Part shown: positions 43,330 through 51,706 of the stretch, in pieces
Layout: each line of letters begins with the position of its first letter
Position numbering within the stretch: position 1 is the first letter of the stretch
From: Sphingobacterium prati
GTDB lineage: Bacteria > Bacteroidota > Bacteroidia > Sphingobacteriales > Sphingobacteriaceae
Reading direction: 5' to 3'
Assembly: GCF_013167215.1 (NCBI RefSeq)
Contig: NZ_JABJWY010000039.1
Span: 379,144-443,143, forward strand
DNA: 64,000 nucleotides
The notes under the pieces: model-generated
What the model saw: only the letters and a program-made list of their open reading frames with translations
The model's database searches: none
What the model was told of the DNA's origin: nothing
Made by a program: the position numbers and the translations under genes

Positions 43330-43833
43330 ATGACAATAAAGAGTAAAAAGATTTTTTTGGGCCTTTGTATTATCGTGCCATTTTTAATGTATTGCGTTTA
43401 TTATTATAGCAATATGATTAAAAATGCACCATTCCGCTTTGCAGATTTTGAATCGATAGCATTCAAATATGGGGAGCCGAATCATATGGTCAATGAATAT
43501 AATTCAAAAACGCGTATCTATAAATATTTAGACAAAAAAGATTCTTTAATTACGGATACTGTAAAATTTACGAAAGATGATCTCCTGTATTTGCACCGCA
43601 AAGCGATGGAGTTAGGCTTTTGGAATTTAGATACGGATATGACTGGTCCGGAAGGGCAGAAAGACTCTATAAATTCAAAGGTACCTCGCTTCTACTTAGA
43701 ATATAACTACAAAGATAAATCTAAGCATGTGACCTTGGATGCAGATTTTGCAGGTAACCCGCGGATGCACGATGCGGCTAAATCAATGATAGATGAAGTA
43801 AACCGTATGTTGGCGACTGCACAAGCAAGATAA
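43330..43833 (+). CDS. Hypothetical membrane-anchored protein
   Basis: A 167-residue protein with one N-terminal hydrophobic segment (about residues 8-28, IFLGLCIIVPFLMYCVYYYS) that could be a signal anchor. The rest is soluble, charged and mixed alpha/beta, with DSLITDTVKFTKDDLLYLHRKAMELGFWNLDTD and RFYLEYNYKDKSKHVTLDADF. I do not recognise a family. A TATTTTTG -7-like box lies at 43306-43313, 16 bases before the ATG, and a strong terminator follows, so it is likely a single expressed gene. Confidence 0.65.
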   Translation: MTIKSKKIFLGLCIIVPFLMYCVYYYSNMIKNAPFRFADFESIAFKYGEPNHMVNEYNSKTRIYKYLDKKDSLITDTVKFTKDDLLYLHRKAMELGFWNLDTDMTGPEGQKDSINSKVPRFYLEYNYKDKSKHVTLDADFAGNPRMHDAAKSMIDEVNRMLATAQAR

Positions 43834-43850
43834 TCATAATTATATCTATT

Positions 43851-43891
43851 AAAAATAAGGAGAAACTAAGGACTAGTTTCTCCTTATTTTT
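43851..43891 (+). terminator. Intrinsic terminator
   Basis: An 18-bp stem (43851-43868 with 43874-43891) built around AAGGAGAAACTA/TAGTTTCTCCTT, ending in a T run. Confidence 0.85.
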
Positions 43892-44313
43892 TTAATTTCT
43901 TTTGTTTCAAGGGTGAGGTTTTTATGTCGCCAATTGACCAATTAATTCAGGCATATATCCAATAATTCAAAGGCATAATAATAACGAAAGATCGGTTGAC
44001 ATAAATCAGATAAAATTACAAATACCACAGTAGGAAATTCGAGGAAACGATACGAGACAGTGTTAGGTTAAGCGGAAGATAATTTTGTATATAATAAGGA
44101 GATGATAGGGATTTTATACGGATTTAAGAGCGACCTCATTCGGATGAATACAAATAAAGTCTGATTTAAGTATCTGTAAAATGCTATTCAAATAACTGCT
44201 ACTGTTATGTTGAATGCAATGTGAAGCGAATCTATATTTACAAATTCTTTATATTCAATTTATATTGCCTTAATGGGAATAGGGTACTTTAGCAGTAAAA
44301 ATCAACATTCAAC
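43892..44313. other. Intergenic region upstream of the phosphoesterase gene
   Basis: About 420 A+T-rich bases. A -7-like TAATTTTG lies at 44080-44087 without a good upstream TTG. A 20-codon frame begins at 44102 but has no support beyond that. I see no RNA gene or strong repeat. The promoter of the 44314 gene should lie here. Confidence 0.4.
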
Positions 44314-45873
44314 ATGAAAACATTTTTAGCACTAGCTATTTCTTTGGCGTTAACACAGTCAGTACAAGCACAAAAATTTGCTAAGGGAAAAGTTTATCTT
44401 GATATAAACAAAAACGGAAAATTGGATAAGAACGAAAAAGGGATCGCATCTGTTTCTGTCAGTAACGGTCGCGAAGTTGTGTCTACGGATAACGATGGTA
44501 ACTACCAATTGCCGGTTGGAAATGACAATGTTATTTTCGTTGTTAAACCTGCTGGATATGCCGTGCCAGTAGATGAAAATAATCACCCAAAATTCTATTA
44601 TATCCATAAAACGAATGGAAGCCCAGTGTCAAAATACCCAGGTGTAGTGGCTACGGGAACAATTCCGTCAGCAGTGAACTTTGCGCTGTATCAACAAGAC
44701 GAACAACCCAATTTTTCTGCGTTTATTTTCGGTGATCCACAGGCCTATACTGAAGAAGAATTGAGATTTTTCAAGGAGGGTGTCATTAATGAGATTGCGG
44801 ACAAATCGGTTGCCAAATTTGGGATCAGTCTGGGTGATTTGGTCGGTGACGATCTCTCCCTTCAGCCGAAATATAAGTCAGTCATTTCGACGATGGGATT
44901 ACCGTGGTACAATGTGATGGGAAACCATGACATGAATTATGATGCCAAGACAGACAGCCTTTCTGATGAGTCTTTTGAGCGCACTTTTGGCCCCAATAAT
45001 TACTCCTTTAATTATGGAAAGGTCCATTTTATTGTATTGGATAACATCATTTATCCTAATCCACGAACTGGAAAGGGGTATTTAGGTGGTTTTCGGAAAG
45101 ATCAATTGGATTTTGTCGAAAATGACCTAAAGCATGTAGATAAAGACAAATTAATTGTTCTATCGTTCCATATACCTTTATATCATGAAAACTCCAATGT
45201 GTTCCGCAATGAGGACAGACAACGCCTTTTTGATATTTTAGCTCCGTTTCAGCACACACTTTCGCTTTCAGCACACACCCATTTCCAGCGCCAATATTTT
45301 TATGGACAGAAAGACGGCTGGAAACAGGAAAATCCGCACCACGAATATAACGTTGGCACCACATCAGGCGATTGGTATTCTGGCGAACTGAATGATAAGG
45401 GAATCCCTGTCTCTACGATGCGTGACGGTACGCCAAAGGGGTATGCGATTCTGAAAATTGAGGGTAATCAATATAGTTTTGATTATAAAGTCGTCGGTAA
45501 ACCAGCGAGTTATCAGATCGACGTGTATGGAGCTTCGGTGGTACCGGAAAAGTATACGAAAAGATATCCGATCTACGCGAATTTCTTCATTGGGAGGGAG
45601 GGAGATCATGTAGCTTACAGAATCAATCAAGGTGACTGGAAAGCGATGGAATATGTCAATGAAAGCGATCCTAATTTCTTAAGATCCTTAGCGAAATACG
45701 ATACGGCAGAGCAATTAATGACTACTCGTCGCCCGTCCAATCCAGAAAAATCAAGTCATTTGTGGATGACAAATTTACCCAAGCTTAAGGCGGGCAAATA
45801 CCAGCTAGAAATCAGGGCAATTGATATGTTCAATAGAGAACATTTTGCAACAAAAAGTATTGTGGTAGAATAA
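44314..45873 (+). CDS. Secreted calcineurin-like metallophosphoesterase, three-domain
   Basis: A 519-residue exported protein (signal peptide to about VQAQ, residue 20). An N-terminal beta-sandwich (about 22-125) includes DINKNGKLDKNEKGI, an EF-hand-like calcium loop, and STDNDGNYQLPVG. The phosphoesterase domain (about 135-370) has GDPQ, GDLVGDD, MGNHDMNYD, SFHIPLYH and SAHTHFQRQ, covering the two-metal ligands. The C-terminal domain (about 390-519) is beta-rich with PIYANFFIGREGDHVAYRINQGDWKAM. The layout matches the MetallophosN-Metallophos-MetallophosC proteins of Bacteroidota. The natural phosphate ester substrate is not known. Confidence 0.85.
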   Translation: MKTFLALAISLALTQSVQAQKFAKGKVYLDINKNGKLDKNEKGIASVSVSNGREVVSTDNDGNYQLPVGNDNVIFVVKPAGYAVPVDENNHPKFYYIHKTNGSPVSKYPGVVATGTIPSAVNFALYQQDEQPNFSAFIFGDPQAYTEEELRFFKEGVINEIADKSVAKFGISLGDLVGDDLSLQPKYKSVISTMGLPWYNVMGNHDMNYDAKTDSLSDESFERTFGPNNYSFNYGKVHFIVLDNIIYPNPRTGKGYLGGFRKDQLDFVENDLKHVDKDKLIVLSFHIPLYHENSNVFRNEDRQRLFDILAPFQHTLSLSAHTHFQRQYFYGQKDGWKQENPHHEYNVGTTSGDWYSGELNDKGIPVSTMRDGTPKGYAILKIEGNQYSFDYKVVGKPASYQIDVYGASVVPEKYTKRYPIYANFFIGREGDHVAYRINQGDWKAMEYVNESDPNFLRSLAKYDTAEQLMTTRRPSNPEKSSHLWMTNLPKLKAGKYQLEIRAIDMFNREHFATKSIVVE

Positions 45874-45883
45874 TTGAATATTC

Positions 45884-45937
45884 ATTTTTCACAAAATAAA
45901 AGGCAATCCCACGATTGCCTTTTATTTTGTGAAAAAT
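45884..45937 (+). terminator. Strong intrinsic terminator after the phosphoesterase gene
   Basis: A perfect 25-bp stem (45884-45908 with 45913-45937) with a 4-base loop, and A and T runs inside the arms. Confidence 0.9.
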
Positions 45938-46349
45938 GCTATAGGTCTATCTAAAAGGGATCAAAACTTCGCGATCTTATTTAGCAAGAAATTTTTATGT
46001 GAGAATGAACGATTCCAAAATTTCAGGTTATCTTCCATTTCGAAGGGATTAGACTCAGAAAAGAGACTTCTTCATCTCAAGGCTGCGGTGCGTATCTGAC
46101 TGTAAATGCAGTACAATAAATATTTAAATAATTATTTATCGAATTGTTTGAAGTTTAAAGTTCCCTTAAGATGGACTTAACATTGCAGTCCTATATTTGT
46201 GTAGAGTAATTTTTGATTCATAAAGAGTTAGGGTTAATGTGTAGATCTGTTGTGAAACACGTCTAAAAATTTAGTTTGTTTTTAAAGTGAAAAGGTAATC
46301 TCCCCGGATTACCTTTCACTGTTTTTGACGGTCTTGGTCTCTTACGGCG
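45938..46349. other. Intergenic region with a possible short transcript
   Basis: No annotated-size gene. A TATATTTG box (46192-46199) and a hairpin (46287-46319) followed by TGTTTTTG could bound a plus-strand RNA of about 120 bases. Inside it a 9-codon frame MCRSVVKHV runs 46237-46266. A 20-base stretch at 46101-46120 nearly repeats one at 58541-58560. All of this is weak evidence taken singly. Confidence 0.35.
46287..46326. terminator. Hairpin terminator near the mscS 3' end
   Basis: A 13-bp stem with one bulged A (46287-46300 with 46307-46319). T-rich sequence follows on both strands, so it may end mscS transcripts from the right and a short transcript from the left. Confidence 0.65.
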
Positions 46350-47663
46350 CTAATTTAATACGCTGATCTTTGGCGTCTTTACAAACTGTCTGAAATCATC
46401 CGAAGCAGGATTTTCAAAAATTTCAAGGTCAAAATATTTTGTAGCGGCAAAGAGGTGATCAAAAACATCGGATACAATACCTTCATAATATTCCCAACGT
46501 ATATCATTTACAAAGAAATAAAGTTCGATCGGAACGCCATGTTCTGTTGACGCTAATTGACGCACCATCAGGGGCATGGTCTTGTGGATATTGGGATTCT
46601 GGCGTAGGTACGTCAGTGCATAAGCTCTGAACATGCCCAGGTTGGTCATTTTCCTGCCATTAATTGGACTCGAAGGATCAATCTGATGAATGCGATTAAA
46701 TTCATCGATTATCCTAGCACGGTCCTCGATATAAGGACGGAGAATTTGTATATGCATTAGCCCTTCGATCTCTTCGTTATCCAAAAAGCGAATTGTGGAA
46801 ATTTTAATATTAATCGCCCTTTTCAGCCTTCTTCCCCCAGATTGCTGCATGCCCCTATAATTTTTAAAAGAATCCGATAACAGGGTATGTGTTGGGATGG
46901 TCGTGATGGTCTTATCAAAGTTCTGCACTTTGACATTGTTGAGGTTGATTTCCTTTACCGTCCCATCAGCGCCATACTTGGGCATTTCAATCCAGTCTCC
47001 CACTCGGATCGAGTCATTGGCCGATACCTGTATACTGGCCACAAACCCCAGGATCGTATCTTTGAAGACCAGCATCAGGATTGCCGAGGCAGCTCCCAAT
47101 GACAATAGAAAGGACCAGGGCGAGCTACCAGTTAAGATCGAAAAACAGATGGTACCGCCAATAAAGTACATGATAATCTGACAGACCTGTAAGTAGCTCT
47201 CCAACGGTTTATCCGCAAAGGACTTTTTGGTACGCAGGATATCCCGGATACTTTTTAATAAGGAATGGATGATCAATAAACTGACGACGGTGGTTGCGAT
47301 AGCCAATAACTTGTTGATGTTTTCTTTCCAATTCGGAAAACCCATAAAAATAATGGGAATGATATATTGCGCAACCAATATGGGGACGAAATGGGCAATC
47401 AGTTTTAAAGTTTTATTCCGAATTAATAAATCATCAAATCGGTTGGCGCTTCTCCGGATAGCTTTAATGGTGAGTAGTAGAAGCGTTTTTTTGCTGAAGT
47501 AATCGACAATGATCAGAAATAAGACAACCAGCAATAATAAGACAATGGAATTGATAAAATGATTGGTCTGGTTATCCAAACCCAGTTTGTTAATCCATTG
47601 AAAAGTCCAGTTGTAAATTTGGGATTGAGAATCCGTTAACAATTCCATTGATGTATTTTGCAT
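46350..47663 (-). CDS. Mechanosensitive ion channel, MscS family (YbdG-like)
   Basis: A 437-residue membrane protein. Five or so hydrophobic segments are followed by the pore helix and the beta domain: LLSLGAASAILMLVFKDTILGFVASIQVSANDSIRVGDWIEMPKYGADGTVKEINLNNVKVQNFDKTITTIPTHTLLSDSFKNYRGM. The latter is longer than in E. coli MscS and fits the YbdG-like subgroup. It should release solutes under osmotic stress. I start at ATG 47663, 4 bases after a TATATTTG box (a probable leaderless transcript); ATG 47648 is the alternative if the RNA starts later. Confidence 0.87.
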   Translation of the reverse strand: MQNTSMELLTDSQSQIYNWTFQWINKLGLDNQTNHFINSIVLLLLVVLFLIIVDYFSKKTLLLLTIKAIRRSANRFDDLLIRNKTLKLIAHFVPILVAQYIIPIIFMGFPNWKENINKLLAIATTVVSLLIIHSLLKSIRDILRTKKSFADKPLESYLQVCQIIMYFIGGTICFSILTGSSPWSFLLSLGAASAILMLVFKDTILGFVASIQVSANDSIRVGDWIEMPKYGADGTVKEINLNNVKVQNFDKTITTIPTHTLLSDSFKNYRGMQQSGGRRLKRAINIKISTIRFLDNEEIEGLMHIQILRPYIEDRARIIDEFNRIHQIDPSSPINGRKMTNLGMFRAYALTYLRQNPNIHKTMPLMVRQLASTEHGVPIELYFFVNDIRWEYYEGIVSDVFDHLFAATKYFDLEIFENPASDDFRQFVKTPKISVLN

Positions 47664-47667
47664 GCTG

Positions 47668-47675
47668 CAAATATA
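47668..47675 (-). promoter_or_regulatory. -7 box of the mscS-type gene
   Basis: TATATTTG read leftward, ending 4 bases before ATG 47663. The sequence TTTGCAGCATGCAA across the box and start codon is identical to that at the cysteine desulfurase gene (54219). Confidence 0.5.
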
Positions 47676-47676
47676 C

Positions 47677-47700
47677 AAAAAGCCGCATTTGCGGCTTTTT
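47677..47700 (-). terminator. Terminator of the NupG-like gene
   Basis: A 10-bp stem AAAAAGCCGC/GCGGCTTTTT (47677-47686 with 47691-47700) with a 4-base loop, directly after the gene. Confidence 0.85.
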
Positions 47701-47701
47701 G

Positions 47702-49072
47702 TTATTTTGAATTTAGCGATTCAGGCTCATGTTTATGTCTAAAAAATAGCGCAAAAAGAACCGCGATCACCAGGGTATAGATTGCAAAGGCAAGCCAGAT
47801 ATCGTGCCAATCCTTGAGCATAATCGTGTTGTTCAAGGTGCCATCAGGCAATAAGGCAATACTTTTTTCCTTCAGAAAATTCAGGAAATGCGTGTCGTTG
47901 GTATTAGTGTCCAGGTATTGCGCAAGATCTCGCCCGCTCTGAAAGCTTTTAGTGAAATAGTGGTCAATAATCCAACCGGAAGTAAAACTGCCAAATACTG
48001 CGCCAAAACCATTCGTCATCATCATAAATAGACCTTGGGCGGAGCTACGAATACGCGAAGTGGTAGATGTTTCCACAAATAAGGAGCCTGAGATATTAAA
48101 AAAGTCAAATGCCATTCCGTAGACGATACAGGAAAGTACAATCATCCATAAGCCACCTGTCGGGTCTCCAAAAGAGAAAAGCCCAAAACGCAAGACCCAA
48201 GCAAACATTGAAATCAACATCACTTTTTTAATTCCGAATCTCTTCAGGAAAAATGGGATAGCCAGAATAAAAAGTGTTTCGGATATCTGCGAAATTGACA
48301 TGATGATGGTTGAGTATTTCACAACGAAAGATTCCGCAAACTTCGGATAGAATTTAAACTCATCCAAAAATACATCTCCGTAAGCATTGGTCAACTGCAG
48401 TGCGGCCCCCAGGAACATGGAAAATATAAAGAACAGCGCCATTTTATAGTTTCCAAATAATTTAAACGCTTCCAGGCCCAACAGTTGTGTCCATGACGCA
48501 TTTTCCTGCTGTAATTTTTTAGGAGGGCATTTTGGTAAAGTAAAGGCATAGAGACTTAAGGCTAAAGCTGCGGTTCCAGCAATATAAAATTGGTAACCAG
48601 TCGCTTTATTGCCCGTTAGATTTGTGATCCACATGGCTACAATAAATCCAACGGTTCCAAAGACACGGATAGGCGGGAATGCTTTGACCAGATCATAATT
48701 GTTTTCATTTAATGCGGTATAAGCAATCGAGTTGGATAACGCTAATGTGGGCATATAAAAACACATGGCGGCAAGCATCGCATAAAAAAAGGTGTTGGGA
48801 TCGTTTACCTGTGGTAGATAAAAAAGAACACCGGCATAACACAAATGAAGAGCAAAATATAGTCTTTCGGCATTTATCCAGCGGTCAGCAATTATCCCCA
48901 TTAATGTGGGCATAAATAGGGAAGCTATACCCATTGTCGCGAAAATAGCGCCAAATTGCGTACCATCCCATTGCTTTGTGCCAAACCAATAGTTAGCTAT
49001 TGTAATCAACCATGCTCCCCAGACAAAAAACTGAAAGAAGCTCATAATGGTCAATCTTAATTTAATAGACAT
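47702..49072 (-). CDS. MFS transporter, nucleoside:H+ symporter (NupG-like) family
   Basis: A 456-residue, 12-helix major facilitator protein. The N-terminus MSIKLRLTIMSFFQFFVWGAWLITIANYW and IFATMGIASLFMPTLMGIIADRWINAERLY are typical of the Nuc_H_symport group, as are LSNSIAYTALNENNYDLVKAFPPIRVFGTVGFI and YGMAFDFFNISGSLFVETSTTSRIRSSAQGLFMMMTNGFGAV. Nucleoside import by proton symport is the family role; sugar transport is also reported for relatives. Monocistronic with its own terminator. Confidence 0.85.
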   Translation of the reverse strand: MSIKLRLTIMSFFQFFVWGAWLITIANYWFGTKQWDGTQFGAIFATMGIASLFMPTLMGIIADRWINAERLYFALHLCYAGVLFYLPQVNDPNTFFYAMLAAMCFYMPTLALSNSIAYTALNENNYDLVKAFPPIRVFGTVGFIVAMWITNLTGNKATGYQFYIAGTAALALSLYAFTLPKCPPKKLQQENASWTQLLGLEAFKLFGNYKMALFFIFSMFLGAALQLTNAYGDVFLDEFKFYPKFAESFVVKYSTIIMSISQISETLFILAIPFFLKRFGIKKVMLISMFAWVLRFGLFSFGDPTGGLWMIVLSCIVYGMAFDFFNISGSLFVETSTTSRIRSSAQGLFMMMTNGFGAVFGSFTSGWIIDHYFTKSFQSGRDLAQYLDTNTNDTHFLNFLKEKSIALLPDGTLNNTIMLKDWHDIWLAFAIYTLVIAVLFALFFRHKHEPESLNSK

Positions 49073-49116
49073 AAAACGATATTATTTAAAGTTTTGTTGC
49101 GCTTTAATGAAAGGAG

Positions 49117-49743
49117 CTATTTTCTTTTGGAAATTTCATCTCTAATCAAAGCTGCTTGCTCGTAATTCTCTTCCGTCAGCGCTTGATTGAGTGCCTGCTC
49201 CAATTGTTCATCTGTCAATGAAGAAAATGGGTTGTTAGGCGATTTGGATGGTGTTTTTTCTTCGACCTCAATCATGCTAGGATCTTGCATTTTGTTGGCT
49301 TTGTCCAGATTTTCCAAAAATGCGAATTCATGCCCCTCAATGATAATACCTGCAGAAGACATAATAAATTCATAGGCATAAATCGGAGCTTCAAATCGAA
49401 CCGCCAAGGCCACGGCATCGGAAGTTCGTGCATCGATTTCGACTATTTTATTGCCATCAGAGCAAATAATCTTCGCATAAAAAATACCTTCAATCAGGTT
49501 ATAGATGAGTACCTCAACAAGTTGGATACCAAAAGATTCAGCAAAGGATTGAAATAGGTCGTGCGTAAGGGGACGGCTTGGAATCATTTTTTCTATCCGA
49601 ATAGCAATGGCTTGGGCTTCATGGCTGCCAATAATGATGGGTAATCTTCTGTTGCCTTCCACTTCTCCCAATACCAGGGCGTAAGCCCCAGATTGTGTTT
49701 GACTATAGGATAAACCAACGATATCTAATCTGATTTTCTTCAT
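49117..49743 (-). CDS. Bifunctional nuclease family (DUF151) protein with UVR motif
   Basis: A 208-residue cytoplasmic protein. Residues about 1-130 match the DUF151/bifunctional nuclease domain: VGLSYSQTQSGAYALVLGEVEGNRRLPIIIGSHEAQAIAI and EIDARTSDAVALAVRFEAPIYAYEFIM. The C-terminal LTDEQLEQALNQALTEENYEQAALIRDEISKR is a UVR motif, the UvrB-UvrC contact helix also found in stress proteins. The combination is known in bacteria; nuclease activity has been shown for plant relatives. I start at ATG 49743 because a full promoter covers the upstream extension. Confidence 0.85.
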   Translation of the reverse strand: MKKIRLDIVGLSYSQTQSGAYALVLGEVEGNRRLPIIIGSHEAQAIAIRIEKMIPSRPLTHDLFQSFAESFGIQLVEVLIYNLIEGIFYAKIICSDGNKIVEIDARTSDAVALAVRFEAPIYAYEFIMSSAGIIIEGHEFAFLENLDKANKMQDPSMIEVEEKTPSKSPNNPFSSLTDEQLEQALNQALTEENYEQAALIRDEISKRK

Positions 49744-49763
49744 TTTAATTCCAAAGCGGTCTA

Positions 49764-49794
49764 CAAACTTAGATAAATTTGCTTTTATATGCAA
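49764..49794 (-). promoter_or_regulatory. Promoter of the DUF151 gene
   Basis: Reading leftward, TTG (49794-49792), 20 bases, then TAAGTTTG (49771-49764). A 19-base stretch through the -7 box is identical to the serS promoter. Confidence 0.65.
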
Positions 49795-49888
49795 TTATAA
49801 TTACGTTCCTTGTGAACAAATTTATCGATCTCTCCTAGATCTTTAAAATCTTTTTTAATAGCCCAGATTGCGAATACGTAATGACAAA

Positions 49889-49927
49889 CAAAAAACTCCC
49901 CATACATTTCTTTAAATGAATGGGGAG
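49889..49927 (-). terminator. Terminator of the etfBA operon
   Basis: A 14-bp stem with one mismatch (49896-49909 with 49914-49927) followed by T-rich sequence on the minus strand. Confidence 0.8.
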
Positions 49928-49947
49928 GAATATAGGGTATTAAAAGC

Positions 49948-50922
49948 TTAATTTCCTTTGTAAGCTTTCAATGCTTGTGTCAATTTAGGGACAATATCAA
50001 AAGCGTCGCCAACAATACCATAATCTGCAACCTTAAAAAATGGCGCTTCGGGATCCTTGTTGATGACAACGATAGTTTTTGAGGAACTCACTCCAGCCAA
50101 ATGTTGAATGGCACCGGAGATACCGATAGCGATATAAAGATTAGGGCTGACAACAATACCCGTCTGGCCAACGTGTTCGGAGTGTGGGCGCCACCCGGCA
50201 TCAGATACAGGTTTTGAACAAGCGGTAGCAGCACCAAGGACATCAGCCAACTCTTCGATCATCCCCCAGTTTTCCGGACCTTTTAGTCCTCGGCCTGCGG
50301 ATACAACAATCTCTGCTTCGGGTAGGGAAACTTTATCTGTCGCCCGTACGATCTCCCTCACGATTGTCGAGAAATCTGTAGCAGCGACATTTGCCGTAAA
50401 TGGCTCTACCGCAACAGTACCGCCAGTTTCCTTGGTTTCATAGGCGTTGGGACTTAGTGCGATCACCTTGATTGCAGCGGTCAATTCCACCGTAGCGAAT
50501 GCTTTATTCGAAAACGCGGTTTTTTTGACGGTTAACTTTTCACCTTCGATAGTCGGTAAAGACAAGGCCCCATCAGCGAGTGCAGCATGAAGTTTTGCCG
50601 CGATGCGAGGTGCCAGTCCTTTGCCCGAAAATGAGTTGGAAAGTACAAGTAGATTCGCTCCAGTGCTTTTGACAGCTTCTGAGATAATGCTTGCATAAGC
50701 CTGATTGACGAAGGAAGAAAGTTGATCAGTATTGACCGTTAGTACCTTTGATGCACCATAGTTGCCCAATGTAGCAAGTTCATCCTGTGCAACATTGCCA
50801 ATAGAGATGGCGACAAGATCACTATTTGTATTATCGGCGATGGCTTTCGCATAAGAAACTACTTCAAAAGCAGACTTTTTGAATTTTCCATCAGTATTTT
50901 CTACATATACGAGTATAGACAT
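49948..50922 (-). CDS. etfA: Electron transfer flavoprotein subunit alpha
   Basis: A 324-residue FAD-binding subunit. The C-terminal FAD domain has VSAGRGLKGPENWGMIEELADVLGAATACSKPVSDAGWRPHSEHVGQTGIVVSPNLYIAIGISGAIQHLAGVSSSKTIVVINKDPEAPFFKVADYGIVGD, an almost complete match to the ETF-alpha signature. ETF collects electrons from acyl-CoA and other dehydrogenases and passes them to the quinone pool through ETF:quinone oxidoreductase, which is not in this window. It follows etfB by 21 bases. Confidence 0.95.
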   Translation of the reverse strand: MSILVYVENTDGKFKKSAFEVVSYAKAIADNTNSDLVAISIGNVAQDELATLGNYGASKVLTVNTDQLSSFVNQAYASIISEAVKSTGANLLVLSNSFSGKGLAPRIAAKLHAALADGALSLPTIEGEKLTVKKTAFSNKAFATVELTAAIKVIALSPNAYETKETGGTVAVEPFTANVAATDFSTIVREIVRATDKVSLPEAEIVVSAGRGLKGPENWGMIEELADVLGAATACSKPVSDAGWRPHSEHVGQTGIVVSPNLYIAIGISGAIQHLAGVSSSKTIVVINKDPEAPFFKVADYGIVGDAFDIVPKLTQALKAYKGN

Positions 50923-50943
50923 AATTTTTTCGGAGTTTAACGA

Positions 50944-51681
50944 TTAAATAACTTTGGCTTCATCATGCAAGAGCGAAACCAGTTTCTCAACCTCTGCTGG
51001 ATCAACCAGTTTTACAGTACCACGCGGAGCTGGAGTCTCGTAGGCAACAATACGAGAAAGTGTATCAACAGTGGACGGTTCCAGTACATCCAGGGGTTTG
51101 GTACGTGCACTCATAATACCACGCATATTAGGTATTTTAGGTTCTGCAACACCCTCGGCTGTGCCAATAACGATTGGAAGTTTGGCTGTCACGACTTCCT
51201 TGCCTCCTTCAATTTCACGTTCAACGCTGACTGCATCAGCAGTGACATCAACTTTTTTGGCAATGGATACCGACGGTATATTTAGCAATTCTGCAATGAT
51301 AGCGCCCACCTGAGCACCATTATAATCAATTGACTCACGTCCGGTTAAAATTAGATCAAAAGCATTATCTTTTGCATAACTTGCGATTTGATTGGCCACA
51401 AACCAAGCATCTCTAGGAACAGCATTAACACGTACTGCATTGTCAGCGCCTATGGCCAATGCTTTGCGGATGGTCGCATCGGAGGATGCATCTCCAACAT
51501 TGATGACAGTCACTGTTCCTTTTCCACCTTCAGCCAGTTCAACTGCCTTTGAGAGAGCAATCTCATCATAAGGGTTTATTATAAACTGCACACCAGTGGT
51601 ATTAAAGGCAGTGTTGTCATTTGTAAAAGTGATCTTCGATGTAGTGTCAGGGACATTACTTATACAAACTAATATTTTCAT
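50944..51681 (-). CDS. etfB: Electron transfer flavoprotein subunit beta
   Basis: A 245-residue partner of EtfA, binding AMP. Family features include KILVCISNVPDTTSKITF, FIINPYDEIALSKAVELAE, LILTGRESIDYNGAQVGAIIAELLNIPSVS and the segment LPIVIGTAEGVAEPKIPNMRGIMSARTKPL near the ETF-beta recognition loop. It is the first gene of the etfBA operon. A TAAGTTTG box (51706-51699) lies 17 bases upstream of its ATG. Confidence 0.95.
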   Translation of the reverse strand: MKILVCISNVPDTTSKITFTNDNTAFNTTGVQFIINPYDEIALSKAVELAEGGKGTVTVINVGDASSDATIRKALAIGADNAVRVNAVPRDAWFVANQIASYAKDNAFDLILTGRESIDYNGAQVGAIIAELLNIPSVSIAKKVDVTADAVSVEREIEGGKEVVTAKLPIVIGTAEGVAEPKIPNMRGIMSARTKPLDVLEPSTVDTLSRIVAYETPAPRGTVKLVDPAEVEKLVSLLHDEAKVI

Positions 51682-51698
51682 ATACGATTGGTTTTACC

Positions 51699-51706
51699 CA
51701 AACTTA
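51699..51706 (-). promoter_or_regulatory. -7 box of etfBA
   Basis: TAAGTTTG read leftward; no good TTG at 17-21 bases upstream, so the promoter may be weak or activator-dependent. Confidence 0.45.

Noticed and set aside
44102..44164. 20-codon frame after a TAATTTTG box and AAGGAG
   Set aside because: AAGGAG touches the ATG directly, which is too close to act as a ribosome binding site, and there is no upstream TTG or terminator.
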